Shown here one piece after another: positions 56,301 to 64,000 of a DNA stretch of 64,000 nt; position 1 is the first letter of the stretch, and every line of letters begins with the position of its first letter. Location: contig CP050293.1 in NCBI GenBank assembly GCA_014189435.1, positions 7,135,001 through 7,199,000 on the forward strand. Reading direction: 5' to 3'. The position numbers and the translations under genes are program-made. Under the pieces are notes generated by a model. It saw nothing but the letters and a program-made list of their open reading frames with translations. It was not told where the DNA came from and did not search any database. Source of the DNA: Mesorhizobium loti (GTDB lineage Bacteria; Pseudomonadota; Alphaproteobacteria; Rhizobiales; Rhizobiaceae).

Positions 56301-56894
56301 TCAGTCGGCGCCGCTGTTGCCGTCACCGCCGGGTTCCGGCCTTGGGTGCCGGCGGCGGTGGGTGGCCGCGGCGCGGGCCGCCTGTTCATAGATGCCAGTC
56401 ATCAGCTCGAGCGTGCGCGCCGCTTCCTCGAGCTTGGCCGCCATCTCCGGAACGCGCGTCACCGCTTCGATGAGCAGGACGGAACGGATGTCGGCATAGC
56501 GTTCGGTCACGCGATAGCCGAGCGGCGTGACTTCGTAGGTGACGCCGGCCCTGCCGCTTCCGGTCCGCTTGACCAGCCCGCTCTTGAGCAATTTGCGCAG
56601 GCTGTACTGGATGTTGGGGATGTCGTCGCGGTTGGTCATCTGCGCCAGGTCGCGGATGCTCTTTGGCCGGTCGTTCATCCTGATGATGTGGAGCAGCGCG
56701 TTTTCCGGCCCGCTGGCGGAAAACTCGATCACCGTTGCCAGGCATTCGGCTTGCCAGTGGCCGAACGCCTCATAAGAGCGCATCAGCGCATATTCGACTT
56801 CGGCGACATCGATTTCGAGCGGCGTCCGCGCCAGATGCCAGCCGCGATCCAGCAGCTTGGCTTGCGTTTCCGAAGGTTTGCGCCGGTCGTTCAT
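56301..56894 (-). CDS. MarR-like winged-helix regulator of the flavin monooxygenase cassette
   Basis: A 197-residue regulator. The central part holds a winged helix (RPKSIRDLAQMTNRDDIPNI then QYSLRKLLKSGLVKRT, residues 75-115) with a wing GRAGVTYEVTPLGYRV and long helices on both sides. GGGGAG lies seven bases before the ATG at 56894. It is divergent from the LLM oxygenase, with 111 bases between starts and a perfect palindrome there, so it probably represses or activates that operon. The inducer is unknown. Confidence 0.85.
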   Translation of the reverse strand: MNDRRKPSETQAKLLDRGWHLARTPLEIDVAEVEYALMRSYEAFGHWQAECLATVIEFSASGPENALLHIIRMNDRPKSIRDLAQMTNRDDIPNIQYSLRKLLKSGLVKRTGSGRAGVTYEVTPLGYRVTERYADIRSVLLIEAVTRVPEMAAKLEEAARTLELMTGIYEQAARAAATHRRRHPRPEPGGDGNSGAD

Positions 56895-56948
56895 CCATGT
56901 CTCCCCGCCCGGCAGCATGCGCCGATCCGGCCGATTGCGTCCATACGA

Positions 56949-56975
56949 TTTTATGATAGACTTTCTATCATAAAA
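56949..56975. promoter_or_regulatory. perfect 12-3-12 palindrome, operator of the flavin monooxygenase cassette
   Basis: The left arm TTTTATGATAGA (56949-56960), spacer CTT and right arm TCTATCATAAAA (56964-56975) are exact complements. The site is 30 bases upstream of the LLM gene start and 54 bases upstream of the divergent regulator start, in a region much richer in AT than its surroundings. Its size fits a dimeric MarR-type protein. Confidence 0.75.
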
Positions 56976-57005
56976 TATAATCAAAAAGTGAGGAGAACAC
57001 GACCG

Positions 57006-58130
57006 ATGAGCATGCTCGACAAGACCGCAGCCAATGCGCAGCCCTTCTTTCTCGGAACCTTCGCGTCCAATTGCTCCGGCGGCATGACCGTCACCAAGGT
57101 TCCCGAACGATGGGTCAGTTCCTGGGACAATAATCTGCGGCTGGCGCATCTGCTCGACGAGGCCGGCATCGATTTCATGCTGCCGATCGCGCGCTGGATC
57201 GGCTATGGCGGCGAGACCAATTTCCACGGCAATGTGCTGGAGACGATCACCTGGGCCGCCGGGCTCCTGGCGCTCACCCGCAACATCACAGTTTTCGCCA
57301 CCACGCACACGGCGGCCAATCATCCCGTCGTCGTCGCCAAGCAATTGGCGACCATCGACCAGATCAGCCGCGGCCGTATCGGCCTCAACATCGTCGCCGG
57401 CTGGAACAAGCCGGAATATGAAGCGCTCGGGCTGACGCTGCCCGACGACCACATCACACGATACGGCTATGCACAGGAATGGTTCGATATCGTCAGGGCG
57501 CTGTGGGATCGCACCGAGGCGTTCGACTGGGACGGCACCTATTTCAAGCTGAAGAACGTGCTTGGCGATCCGCGCCCGTCGGCACGCCTGCCGATCCTCA
57601 ATGCCGCCGGCTCGGAAGAAGGGCGCAAATTCGCTGTCCGCAATGCCGATTTCCTGTTCACGCCGGCAATCGATCTGTCACGCTCCCGGGACGAGATCGC
57701 GGCGCTGAAGCAGCAGGCGATCGCCGCCGGCAGCACTGTCGACGTGCTGACTTTTGCCCATGTCGTCTGCCGGCCGACCGAAAAGGAAGCGACGGACTAT
57801 CTCGAGCATTTCGCCCGCACCAATGCCGACTGGACAGCGGTCGACAATCTGGTGCGGCTGCAATTTGCCCATGCGCAGTCGTTCCCGCATGACCTTCTTG
57901 CGCTCATCCGCGATCGGATGGCGGCTGGCCATGGCGGCTTCCCGCTCACCGGCACGCCCGAACAGGTCGCCGATGGGATCACCGCCTTGCACGAGGCCGG
58001 ATTTCGCGGCTCGACCCTGTCCTTTGTCGACTATGTCGAGGAGTTCCCGTATTTTCGCGACACCGTCCTGCCCATCCTCGAGCAGCGCGGCATCCGTATC
58101 GCGCCGGCCGCCATGCAGTCGGCGGCGTAG
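57006..58130 (+). CDS. LLM-class FMNH2-dependent monooxygenase, RutA-like
   Basis: A 374-residue bacterial-luciferase-like enzyme that uses reduced FMN and O2. Recognisable parts are DEAGIDFMLPIARWIGYGGETNF, ATTHTAANHPVVVAKQLATID, GRIGLNIVAGWNKPEYEALGL (FMN site) and LPILNAAGSEEGRKFA. The IVAGWNKPEY segment and overall length resemble pyrimidine monooxygenase RutA and sulfone/sulfonate monooxygenases (DmmD/SsuD/SfnG). No other rut or ssu genes are present, so the substrate is open. AGGAGA precedes the ATG at 57006. The flavin reductase gene follows on the same strand. Confidence 0.9.
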   Translation: MSMLDKTAANAQPFFLGTFASNCSGGMTVTKVPERWVSSWDNNLRLAHLLDEAGIDFMLPIARWIGYGGETNFHGNVLETITWAAGLLALTRNITVFATTHTAANHPVVVAKQLATIDQISRGRIGLNIVAGWNKPEYEALGLTLPDDHITRYGYAQEWFDIVRALWDRTEAFDWDGTYFKLKNVLGDPRPSARLPILNAAGSEEGRKFAVRNADFLFTPAIDLSRSRDEIAALKQQAIAAGSTVDVLTFAHVVCRPTEKEATDYLEHFARTNADWTAVDNLVRLQFAHAQSFPHDLLALIRDRMAAGHGGFPLTGTPEQVADGITALHEAGFRGSTLSFVDYVEEFPYFRDTVLPILEQRGIRIAPAAMQSAA

Positions 58131-58237
58131 AGCGGTTCATCGTTTCACGGAAACGCCAAACCGCTCTACTTCTTTTTGTTTTGTCGCAATTCTGGACGGA
58201 AAACCGTTTCACACTTTTCCTGGAATTGCTTTTTGGA
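58131..58237. repeat. dispersed rhizobial palindromic repeat, copy C
   Basis: Fills the gap between the LLM gene and the flavin reductase gene. It contains an AGCGGTT...AACCGCT inverted repeat (58132-58164), then TTTTGTCGCAATTCTGGACG, AAAACCGTTTCACACTTTT and CCTGGAATTGCTTTTTGG. The final GGAG supplies the ribosome-binding site of the reductase. Confidence 0.65.
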
Positions 58238-58244
58238 GAAAACC

Positions 58245-58760
58245 ATGACCGAGCCAACGACTTCGGAGGCAAATCCTGTCGGTGTCGCGGACTTTCGCGC
58301 CGCGATGCGGCTGATCGTTGGCAATGTCAGCGTCATCACCGCCGGCACCGGCGAGGACCGCTCCGGCCTGGTGGTCATTTCGGTTGTCTCGCTGTCGGCC
58401 GAACCGCCCAAGGTGATCGCCTGTGTCAACCGGTCGTCGTCGACCTGGCCGGTGATCGAACGTTACCGGCATTTCGGCGTCAACTCGCTCGGCCCCCGGC
58501 ATCAAAGGGTGGCCGAGCGGTTCTCCGGTTTCGGCGGCATCAAGGGCAAGGACCGCTATGAGGGCGCCGAATGGATGACGCTGAAGACCGGAGCTTTGTT
58601 GCTTTCGGATGCGGTGGCCGCCTTCGACTGCAGCCTCGACGAGATGATCGACCGCGGCACGCATTCGATCGTCATTGGCTCGGTCGAGGCCGTGCGCACC
58701 CGCGATGCCGGCCAGGCGCTGATCTACTGGCGCGGCGGCTACCGGCCGCTCGACGCCTAG
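58245..58760 (+). CDS. flavin reductase domain protein (FMN reductase)
   Basis: A 171-residue flavin reductase (HpaC/RutF-like, split-barrel FMN-binding fold). Typical parts are FRAAMRLIVGNVSVITAGTGEDRSG, SLSAEPPKVIACVNRSSST and the C-terminal HSIVIGSVEAVRTRD and LIYWRGGYRPL. It should supply FMNH2 to the LLM monooxygenase encoded just upstream. The ATG at 58245 follows GGAGAAAACC, and the upstream gap is a repeat element. Confidence 0.92.
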   Translation: MTEPTTSEANPVGVADFRAAMRLIVGNVSVITAGTGEDRSGLVVISVVSLSAEPPKVIACVNRSSSTWPVIERYRHFGVNSLGPRHQRVAERFSGFGGIKGKDRYEGAEWMTLKTGALLLSDAVAAFDCSLDEMIDRGTHSIVIGSVEAVRTRDAGQALIYWRGGYRPLDA

Positions 58761-58762
58761 GG

Positions 58763-58786
58763 CCCTGGAGCAATTCCAGCAAAAGC
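58763..58786. repeat. truncated dispersed repeat, copy D
   Basis: CCCTGGAGCAATTCCAGCAAAAGC is the reverse complement of the right end of copies A-C (GGAATTGC end). It lies between the reductase stop and the ubiG stop. The rest of the element is missing. Confidence 0.5.
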
Positions 58787-58794
58787 GTTGTTGG

Positions 58795-59544
58795 TCAGAC
58801 GGAGCCTTTTTCCGCCAGGACCATGTAGTTGACGTCCATGTCCTTCGACCGCGCCCAGCGGTCGGCAAGCGGGTTGTAAGTGACGCCGGTGCGGTCGATG
58901 ATGGTCAGGCCGGCGCCGCCAAGCGCCTTTTCGAGTTCTTCCGGGCGCACCAGCTTGCCGAACTGGTGGGTGCCGCGCGGCAGCCAGCGAAGCACATATT
59001 CGGCGCCGATGATGGCCAGCCCGAGCGCCTTCAGCGTGCGGTTGATGGTGGCCACGAACATGATGCCGCCCGGCCGGACCATCTCGCCGCATTTGGCGAC
59101 GAACAGGTCGATGTCGGCGACATGCTCGACCACTTCCATGTTGAGGATGACGTCGAATTTTTCACCGGCGTCGGCAAGGTCCTCGGCCGTCGTGGCGCGA
59201 TAGTCGACGCTGACATTGCCCTCGGCCGCGTGCAGCTTTGCCACTTCGATGTTTGTTTCGGAGGCATCCGCGCCCACCACCTCGGCGCCAAGCCGCGCCA
59301 TCGGCTCGCACAAAAGGCCGCCGCCGCAGCCTATATCGAGGATGCGCAGGCCCTCGAAAGGCCGTGCCGCGCGCGGATCGCGGCCGAAGCGCGCCGCTAT
59401 CTGGTCGCGGATATAGGACAGCCGGACCGGATTGAATTTGTGCAGGGGACGGAACTTGCCGTTGGGGTTCCACCATTCGGCGGCAAGGGCGGAAAAGCGT
59501 TCCACTTCTCCGGCATCGATCGTCGATCGTCGGGGCTCTGGCAT
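58795..59544 (-). CDS. ubiG: bifunctional ubiquinone O-methyltransferase (UbiG)
   Basis: A 249-residue SAM methyltransferase that does both O-methylations of ubiquinone synthesis. Motif I is [15 protein letters not shown] (residues 69-83), with [22 protein letters not shown] and the UbiG-specific [16 protein letters not shown] following. The C-terminus [16 protein letters not shown] is the segment duplicated at 56212-56270. Intact and full length. It converges with the flavin reductase gene. Confidence 0.96.
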   Translation of the reverse strand: MPEPRRSTIDAGEVERFSALAAEWWNPNGKFRPLHKFNPVRLSYIRDQIAARFGRDPRAARPFEGLRILDIGCGGGLLCEPMARLGAEVVGADASETNIEVAKLHAAEGNVSVDYRATTAEDLADAGEKFDVILNMEVVEHVADIDLFVAKCGEMVRPGGIMFVATINRTLKALGLAIIGAEYVLRWLPRGTHQFGKLVRPEELEKALGGAGLTIIDRTGVTYNPLADRWARSKDMDVNYMVLAEKGSV

Positions 59545-59820
59545 CGGTTGGTCTCCTCGAAGGCTAGGAAGTCGGGCGTGAGGCCGCGAATGTCAAGGCA
59601 GCATTTTCCTCTGCCAGCAGGGCTGTGCGTTCCCTGGGACATGTCAGCCGCCATCTTCAGCAAGAAAACTTGGCGCCGCGTTGAATCCCCGGCACCGGGT
59701 GTCGGTCCCGGAGATGGCGGTCGATCAGGATTTCTTAACATCAAATTTACGAGGTTGGCGGTTTCCTGAAGCACGACCGGGATTCGGCATATACATTGCC
59801 CTCCCACGGATTGGGGTGGC

Positions 59821-62055
59821 TTGTTGCGGATCAAGACCCAGATTATCGCTACCTTGTTAAGCGCCGCGGCCTTGATCGGCGTGGTGGGCGGCATTGCAAT
59901 AGTCTCCCAGATATCGCTGATCAGATCCGGTGCAATCGCCGAAGCGACGAGCGTTGGACGGCAATTGGCCGAGACGATCGCCTTCAGGGCTTCCGATGCG
60001 CCGCACTCCTTGTTCGAAAGAGCCGATGCGCTACGCGAATTCGTGAGGTCGCAGCACAGTGGCTCGAAACGCGATCTCGTTGTCGTCGGTCACGACAAGG
60101 TCATCCTTGCCGATGTCCCAGGCGAAGAACAGAATGTCGGCACACGGTACGGCCACGATCCCGACAATGAAGTCGGCCGGACGATCGAGGATGGCACGCC
60201 GCGCAACTTCGTCGAAAACAGCGCCGACGTATCAGAAGCGATCAATCTGGTCGCGGTGCCGATCAAGGATCCTCCCGGCAAGACCGTCGGAGCGGTCCTG
60301 TTCGAGTACACGCCGCTGCTGCGCGCCGCTGAGCAGCGCACTAACAACATGCTCTGGCTTGTCGGTCTGAGCACCACGGCCGCCGTGCTGCTTTCGGCGC
60401 TCTCTGCCTTCCTTCTGCTGCGCGGCTTTGGCGCCGGTCTTTCCGGCCTCAATCGCGGCATCGAATCGCTGGCGCGCGGCGACGCCGGGGCGCGCATCGG
60501 CCGTACCGCCAATGACGAGTTCGGCCAATTGGCGCAAGGGTTCGACCGCATGGCATCCGAGCTCGAATCCTCGCGTGGACAGCTCGTCGAGCAAAAGGCC
60601 TATATCGAGGATATCGTCCGCACCGTTGCCGAGGGCATTGCCGTCATCGACGGCAATGGCCAGATCGTCTCGGTCAATCCGGCGGCCGCCGAGATCGTCG
60701 GGCGGCGCAACGACAAGATCGAGGGGCAGGATTGGCCGTCGGTCCTCGACATGCGGGGACTATCGGGAGACAGGCTGGCGCAGGGAACATCCCCGATTGA
60801 ACTGGCGTTGACCACGGGCCGCCAGCATCAGGCCGAAATGCGGCTGGCAAAACCGGACGGATCGTACCTGCCGGTGATTGCGAGCTGCAACCCGCTCAAT
60901 CGCTCCGATGGCGGCATCGTGCTGACGTTGAGCGACATCAGCGAGTTGCGCAGCGCCGAGCGGGCGGTCAGCGATCGCGCCGAGGAGCTGGCAACGCTGA
61001 ACCGGGAACTGAAGGAGACCTCCCAGGCAACGACCCGCCTGGTCAAACTCGGCGAGCTGCTTCAGGCCTGCGTCACCTTCCAGGAGGCGTTTTCCGTCGT
61101 TGGCTCGGCCATGCCCGACTTCTTTGGCGGATTGAGTGGAACCGTTCATCTGACCAGCGCCTCGCGCAATCTGGTCGAGGAGATGGCGCATTGGGGCACT
61201 GTGCGTTCGAGCGTTGGCCAATTTGCGCCCGAAGATTGCTGGGCGCTGCGGCGCGGCCAGGAGCATGTTGCCGGCCCCGGCATGCTGACGCCGCGCTGCA
61301 ACCACATCACCGAGAATGGCGGCCGCGGTTATGTCTGCATGCCTCTGGCGGCGCAGGGGGAGACGCTTGGCATCGTGCATCTGTGCGAACCAAACGCCGC
61401 CGACAGGCCGGACTGGCTGGTCGAGCGGCAGCAGATCCTGCGCGGCGTCGTCGATACACTGGCATTGGCCCTCGCCAATCTGCGCCTGCGCGAAACGCTG
61501 CGGCAACAATCGATCCGCGATCCGAACACCGGGCTCTACAATCGCCGCTATCTCGAGGAAACAAGCAGTCGCGAACTGAGGCGCATGGAGCGTTCAGAAC
61601 AGCCTCTGGCGATGATCATGCTCGATGTGGATCATTTCAAGCAGTTCAACGACACGTTCGGCCATGAAGCCGGCGATCTCGTCCTCAAACAGGTCGCCGC
61701 CGTGCTGCTCGACCATGCCAGGGATAGCGACGTGGTGTCCCGCTACGGCGGCGAGGAATTCGCCCTTATGATGCCGGCCACTTCGCTGGCGGACGGCGCC
61801 GAGCGTGCCGAGGCACTGCGAAAAGCGATCAAGCAGCTTCATCTCGCTCATCGCGGTCGCACGCTTGGCACCATTACCGCGTCATTCGGAGTGGCTGCCT
61901 TTCCGGAGCTTGGCGCCTCATGGGCGGAGATCGTCAACGCCGCGGATCGCGCGCTCTATCAGGCGAAGGCAGACGGGCGTGACCGTGTCGTCGTCGGGCT
62001 GGGCAAGGCCCATGCTGACCGGCAACAGGCCAAGGCCAGCAAAAGCGTGGCTTGA
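59821..62055 (+). CDS. membrane sensor diguanylate cyclase with HAMP-PAS-GAF-GGDEF domains
   Basis: A 744-residue protein. A transmembrane helix (about 9-29) is followed by a periplasmic sensor (30-175, Cache-like), a second helix (178-202), a HAMP domain (205-260), a PAS domain (265-385, VRTVAEGIAVIDGNGQIVSVN), a helical linker, and a GAF domain (400-560). The GGDEF domain is of the GGEEF form (RYGGEEFALM, near 642), so a cyclase is expected. It starts at TTG (59821 or 59824) after GGGGTGG. It lies in a pair of large signalling genes with the hybrid kinase that converges on it. Confidence 0.9.
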   Translation: MLRIKTQIIATLLSAAALIGVVGGIAIVSQISLIRSGAIAEATSVGRQLAETIAFRASDAPHSLFERADALREFVRSQHSGSKRDLVVVGHDKVILADVPGEEQNVGTRYGHDPDNEVGRTIEDGTPRNFVENSADVSEAINLVAVPIKDPPGKTVGAVLFEYTPLLRAAEQRTNNMLWLVGLSTTAAVLLSALSAFLLLRGFGAGLSGLNRGIESLARGDAGARIGRTANDEFGQLAQGFDRMASELESSRGQLVEQKAYIEDIVRTVAEGIAVIDGNGQIVSVNPAAAEIVGRRNDKIEGQDWPSVLDMRGLSGDRLAQGTSPIELALTTGRQHQAEMRLAKPDGSYLPVIASCNPLNRSDGGIVLTLSDISELRSAERAVSDRAEELATLNRELKETSQATTRLVKLGELLQACVTFQEAFSVVGSAMPDFFGGLSGTVHLTSASRNLVEEMAHWGTVRSSVGQFAPEDCWALRRGQEHVAGPGMLTPRCNHITENGGRGYVCMPLAAQGETLGIVHLCEPNAADRPDWLVERQQILRGVVDTLALALANLRLRETLRQQSIRDPNTGLYNRRYLEETSSRELRRMERSEQPLAMIMLDVDHFKQFNDTFGHEAGDLVLKQVAAVLLDHARDSDVVSRYGGEEFALMMPATSLADGAERAEALRKAIKQLHLAHRGRTLGTITASFGVAAFPELGASWAEIVNAADRALYQAKADGRDRVVVGLGKAHADRQQAKASKSVA

Positions 62056-62091
62056 GGTCCGGCGTCCGGCTGCTGTCGAGGTCCGACGAAA

Positions 62092-63972
62092 TCAGTCCGG
62101 TGTGCCTTGTTTCGTGTCCAGTACGTCGCGCAGTTTCGCCGCCAGTTGCTCGATGGTGAAGGGTTTGGCCAGGAAATGCACGTCATGGTCGAGCACGCCG
62201 TTGTGGACCACGGCGTTCCTGGTGAAGCCGGTGGTGAAGATCACTTTCAGCCCTGGCATGCGGGCAACCGCTTCTTCCGCCAGCTTGCGGCCGTTCATGA
62301 CAGGCATGACGATATCGGTGAACAGAAGCGCGACATCAGGGTTTTCCGCCAGCTTCTGCAACGCTTCCTGGCCACTCGCGGCATCGATGACGGCGTAGCC
62401 GAGTTCGCGCAAGGCATCGGTGGTGGAGGCACGCACGCGGGCATCGTCCTCGACGACGAGGATCGTTTCGGAAACCGGTGCGGCGGGGCTGTCGCCTCGC
62501 CATGCGGGCATGGCGGGCTCCTCCGGGCCGAAATACCGCGGCAAGTAGATCTTGATCGTCGTGCCTTCGCCGGGTTCGGAATAGATCTTGACGTGGCCAC
62601 CCGACTGTTTGACGAAGCCGAACACCTGGCTCAGCCCCAGGCCGGTGCCCTTGTTGACCGGCTTGGTGGTGAAAAAGGGCTCGAAGGCCCTGGCGATGAT
62701 TTCGGGGGGCATGCCCGAACCGGTGTCGCTGACGGCGATCATCACATACTGGCCGGCCGCGACCTCGGCATGGGTGGCGGCGTAGCCGTCGTCGAGATGG
62801 CTGTTGGCGGTCTCGATGGTCAGCTTGCCGTCGTCGCCCATGGCGTCACGCGCGTTGACCGCCAGGTTGAGAATGGCGTTCTCGATCTGGCTCGGGTCGG
62901 CATGGGTTTTCCACAAGCCTCCCGCCAGCACGGTTTCGATGCGGATGGTTTCGCCGAGCGCGCGCCGGATCAGGTCCGACATTCCGGTCAGCAGACGGTT
63001 GGCGTCGACGATCTGCGGCGCCAGTGGCTGCTGGCGCGAGAAGGCGAGCAGCCGGGCGGTCAGATTGGCGGCACGGTTCGCCGCGTCTATCGCCGCTTCG
63101 ATGAATTTTGCGATGTCGTGCTCGCCGCGCGCCAGCTTGCGCTGGGCGAGGTTCATGGCACTGATGATCACCGCCAGCATGTTGTTGAAATCGTGAGCGA
63201 TACCGCCTGTGAGTTGACCGACCGCCTCCATCTTGTGCATCTGGCGGATCTGGGATTCGGCCTTTTCGCGCGTCTGGATTTCATTGCCCAGCGCGATGTT
63301 CTTGCGCACCAGCTCATCCTGGGCGACAGCCACCTCGTTGAAGCGGCGGCGCGATTCCCTGATCGTGTAGGCGCCAAGCAGGAAGATCGCCAGTAGCGCC
63401 GCCAGCGAACCGATGCGCAGCCAGGTCTCGACCTTGTCGGTATGCTCGTCGCGCGCGGCGACGGCGGCGGCGCCGATGCGTCGGATCGCATCCATGCTGG
63501 TCCGGATCTCGTCCATGACGGCCTTGCCCTGACCGCTGCGGACCAGATCCAGCGCCTTCGTCGCATTGCCCTGGTCGTACAGGGCAATCGTCTCGGCCAT
63601 TTCAGCCTGCTTTTGCGAAAGCGCGTCCTTGATATGGTTGATCTGCTGGACGACCTGGTCGTCCGGGGCAGTCATGCTCTCGATGCGCGCAAGTTGCCCC
63701 GGAATGGCGCCGACAGCCCGCCGATAGGGTTCGAGATAGGATTTCTCGCCGGTCAGCAGATAGCCGCGCTGACCGCTCTCCGCGTCTTGCGCCAGCGAAA
63801 CCAGGCCGGAAAGCAATTGCTGATATTCGATTGCCTCGCGCGCGGCGGCGCGATTGGCCCTCTGGCCCTCGACCAGCATGGCACGGCTGCCGACGATCAG
63901 CGCCAACACCGCGAAGCCAATGACAAGCGGGAGCGATTGCCATCGTGTGGCGCGTCGAAGACGAGCAATCAT
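62092..63972 (-). CDS. hybrid sensor histidine kinase with CHASE3-like sensor and receiver
   Basis: About 626 residues. Two transmembrane helices (about 15-35 and 188-208) flank a CHASE3-like periplasmic domain (QDAESGQRGYLLTGEKSYLEPY). A HisKA domain follows with the phosphorylatable histidine in GIAHDFNNML (near 262), then HATPase_c (NLAVNARDAM, DTGSGM, GTGLGLSQVFGF), and a C-terminal receiver (LLFTDIVMPVMNG, Asp near 554). The frame is still open at the window's right edge. I chose the ATG at 63972, since no Shine-Dalgarno sequence is visible for it or for the TTG at 63978. The partner regulator is not in view. Confidence 0.9.
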   Translation of the reverse strand: MIARLRRATRWQSLPLVIGFAVLALIVGSRAMLVEGQRANRAAAREAIEYQQLLSGLVSLAQDAESGQRGYLLTGEKSYLEPYRRAVGAIPGQLARIESMTAPDDQVVQQINHIKDALSQKQAEMAETIALYDQGNATKALDLVRSGQGKAVMDEIRTSMDAIRRIGAAAVAARDEHTDKVETWLRIGSLAALLAIFLLGAYTIRESRRRFNEVAVAQDELVRKNIALGNEIQTREKAESQIRQMHKMEAVGQLTGGIAHDFNNMLAVIISAMNLAQRKLARGEHDIAKFIEAAIDAANRAANLTARLLAFSRQQPLAPQIVDANRLLTGMSDLIRRALGETIRIETVLAGGLWKTHADPSQIENAILNLAVNARDAMGDDGKLTIETANSHLDDGYAATHAEVAAGQYVMIAVSDTGSGMPPEIIARAFEPFFTTKPVNKGTGLGLSQVFGFVKQSGGHVKIYSEPGEGTTIKIYLPRYFGPEEPAMPAWRGDSPAAPVSETILVVEDDARVRASTTDALRELGYAVIDAASGQEALQKLAENPDVALLFTDIVMPVMNGRKLAEEAVARMPGLKVIFTTGFTRNAVVHNGVLDHDVHFLAKPFTIEQLAAKLRDVLDTKQGTPD

Positions 63973-64000
63973 CTGCAATGCCGGACCAAAAGGAATTCCC

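Overview
The window is high-GC, densely packed chromosomal DNA from a rhizobial alphaproteobacterium, most likely Mesorhizobium or a close relative in the Hyphomicrobiales. This rests on gene-order blocks that I recognise from that group (tlpA / argH-lptM-lysA-TIGR02302; secA / ppiC ... argJ-GNAT-mutT; HIG1 protein-adenosyltransferase-rhomboid-etfBA-hbd), on the ECF sigma/NrsF pair, and on the dispersed rhizobial palindromic repeats between genes. I see no plasmid, prophage, IS element, CRISPR array or rRNA operon. One tRNA gene, tRNA-Leu(CAA), is present.

Layout. 1-7.4 kb: the start of a VOC protein, a large DUF4175/TIGR02302 membrane protein, a threonine dehydratase divergent from an ArsR regulator, then lysA, lptM and argH. 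7.4-10.6 kb: TlpA-type thioredoxin and an MHYT-PAS-GGDEF-EAL c-di-GMP protein. 10.7-17.3 kb: a phosphodiester-scavenging island with an EEP-family phosphatase divergent from ugpBAEC and a trailing calcineurin-like phosphodiesterase. 17.3-21.2 kb: a ferric-iron ABC transporter (fbpCBA). 21.4-24.7 kb: ECF sigma factor, NrsF anti-sigma and a PAS/GGDEF protein. 24.8-30.3 kb: a minus-strand block for fatty-acid/electron-transfer and cobalamin functions. 30.3-36.1 kb: assorted housekeeping genes (YihY, EamA, GluQRS, DNA glycosylase, HNH, DsbB, YqaA).

36.4-40.8 kb: tRNA-Leu, an unrecognised coiled-coil protein, a CelD-like acetyltransferase and a Wzx-like flippase, probably an envelope polysaccharide set. 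41-49.5 kb: secA divergent from ppiC, then a TetR regulator and a secreted caspase-like protein between ppiC and argJ-GNAT-mutT. 49.6-54.3 kb: a small membrane protein, an orphan Flp pilin, a methyltransferase, ComF, glutaredoxin, a nitrilase-family amidase, DUF1178 and a HEATH-motif protein. 54.3-58.8 kb: MarR/EamA pair, MmcQ-like protein, and a regulated two-component flavin monooxygenase cassette. 58.8-64 kb: ubiG, a Cache-like/HAMP/PAS/GAF/GGDEF protein and a hybrid histidine kinase.

The most unusual structure is the flavin monooxygenase cassette (regulator, LLM oxygenase, flavin reductase, about 56.3-58.8 kb). It lies between the real 3' end of ubiG and a decayed second copy of that same 3' end, in the same orientation, and its divergent promoter holds a perfect 12-3-12 palindrome. 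Other points worth checking are the caspase/TetR pair, the two-phosphoesterase ugp island, the polysaccharide/coiled-coil set and an ECF promoter that can be predicted base by base. All functional calls come from reading translated sequence and motifs; no database search was run.
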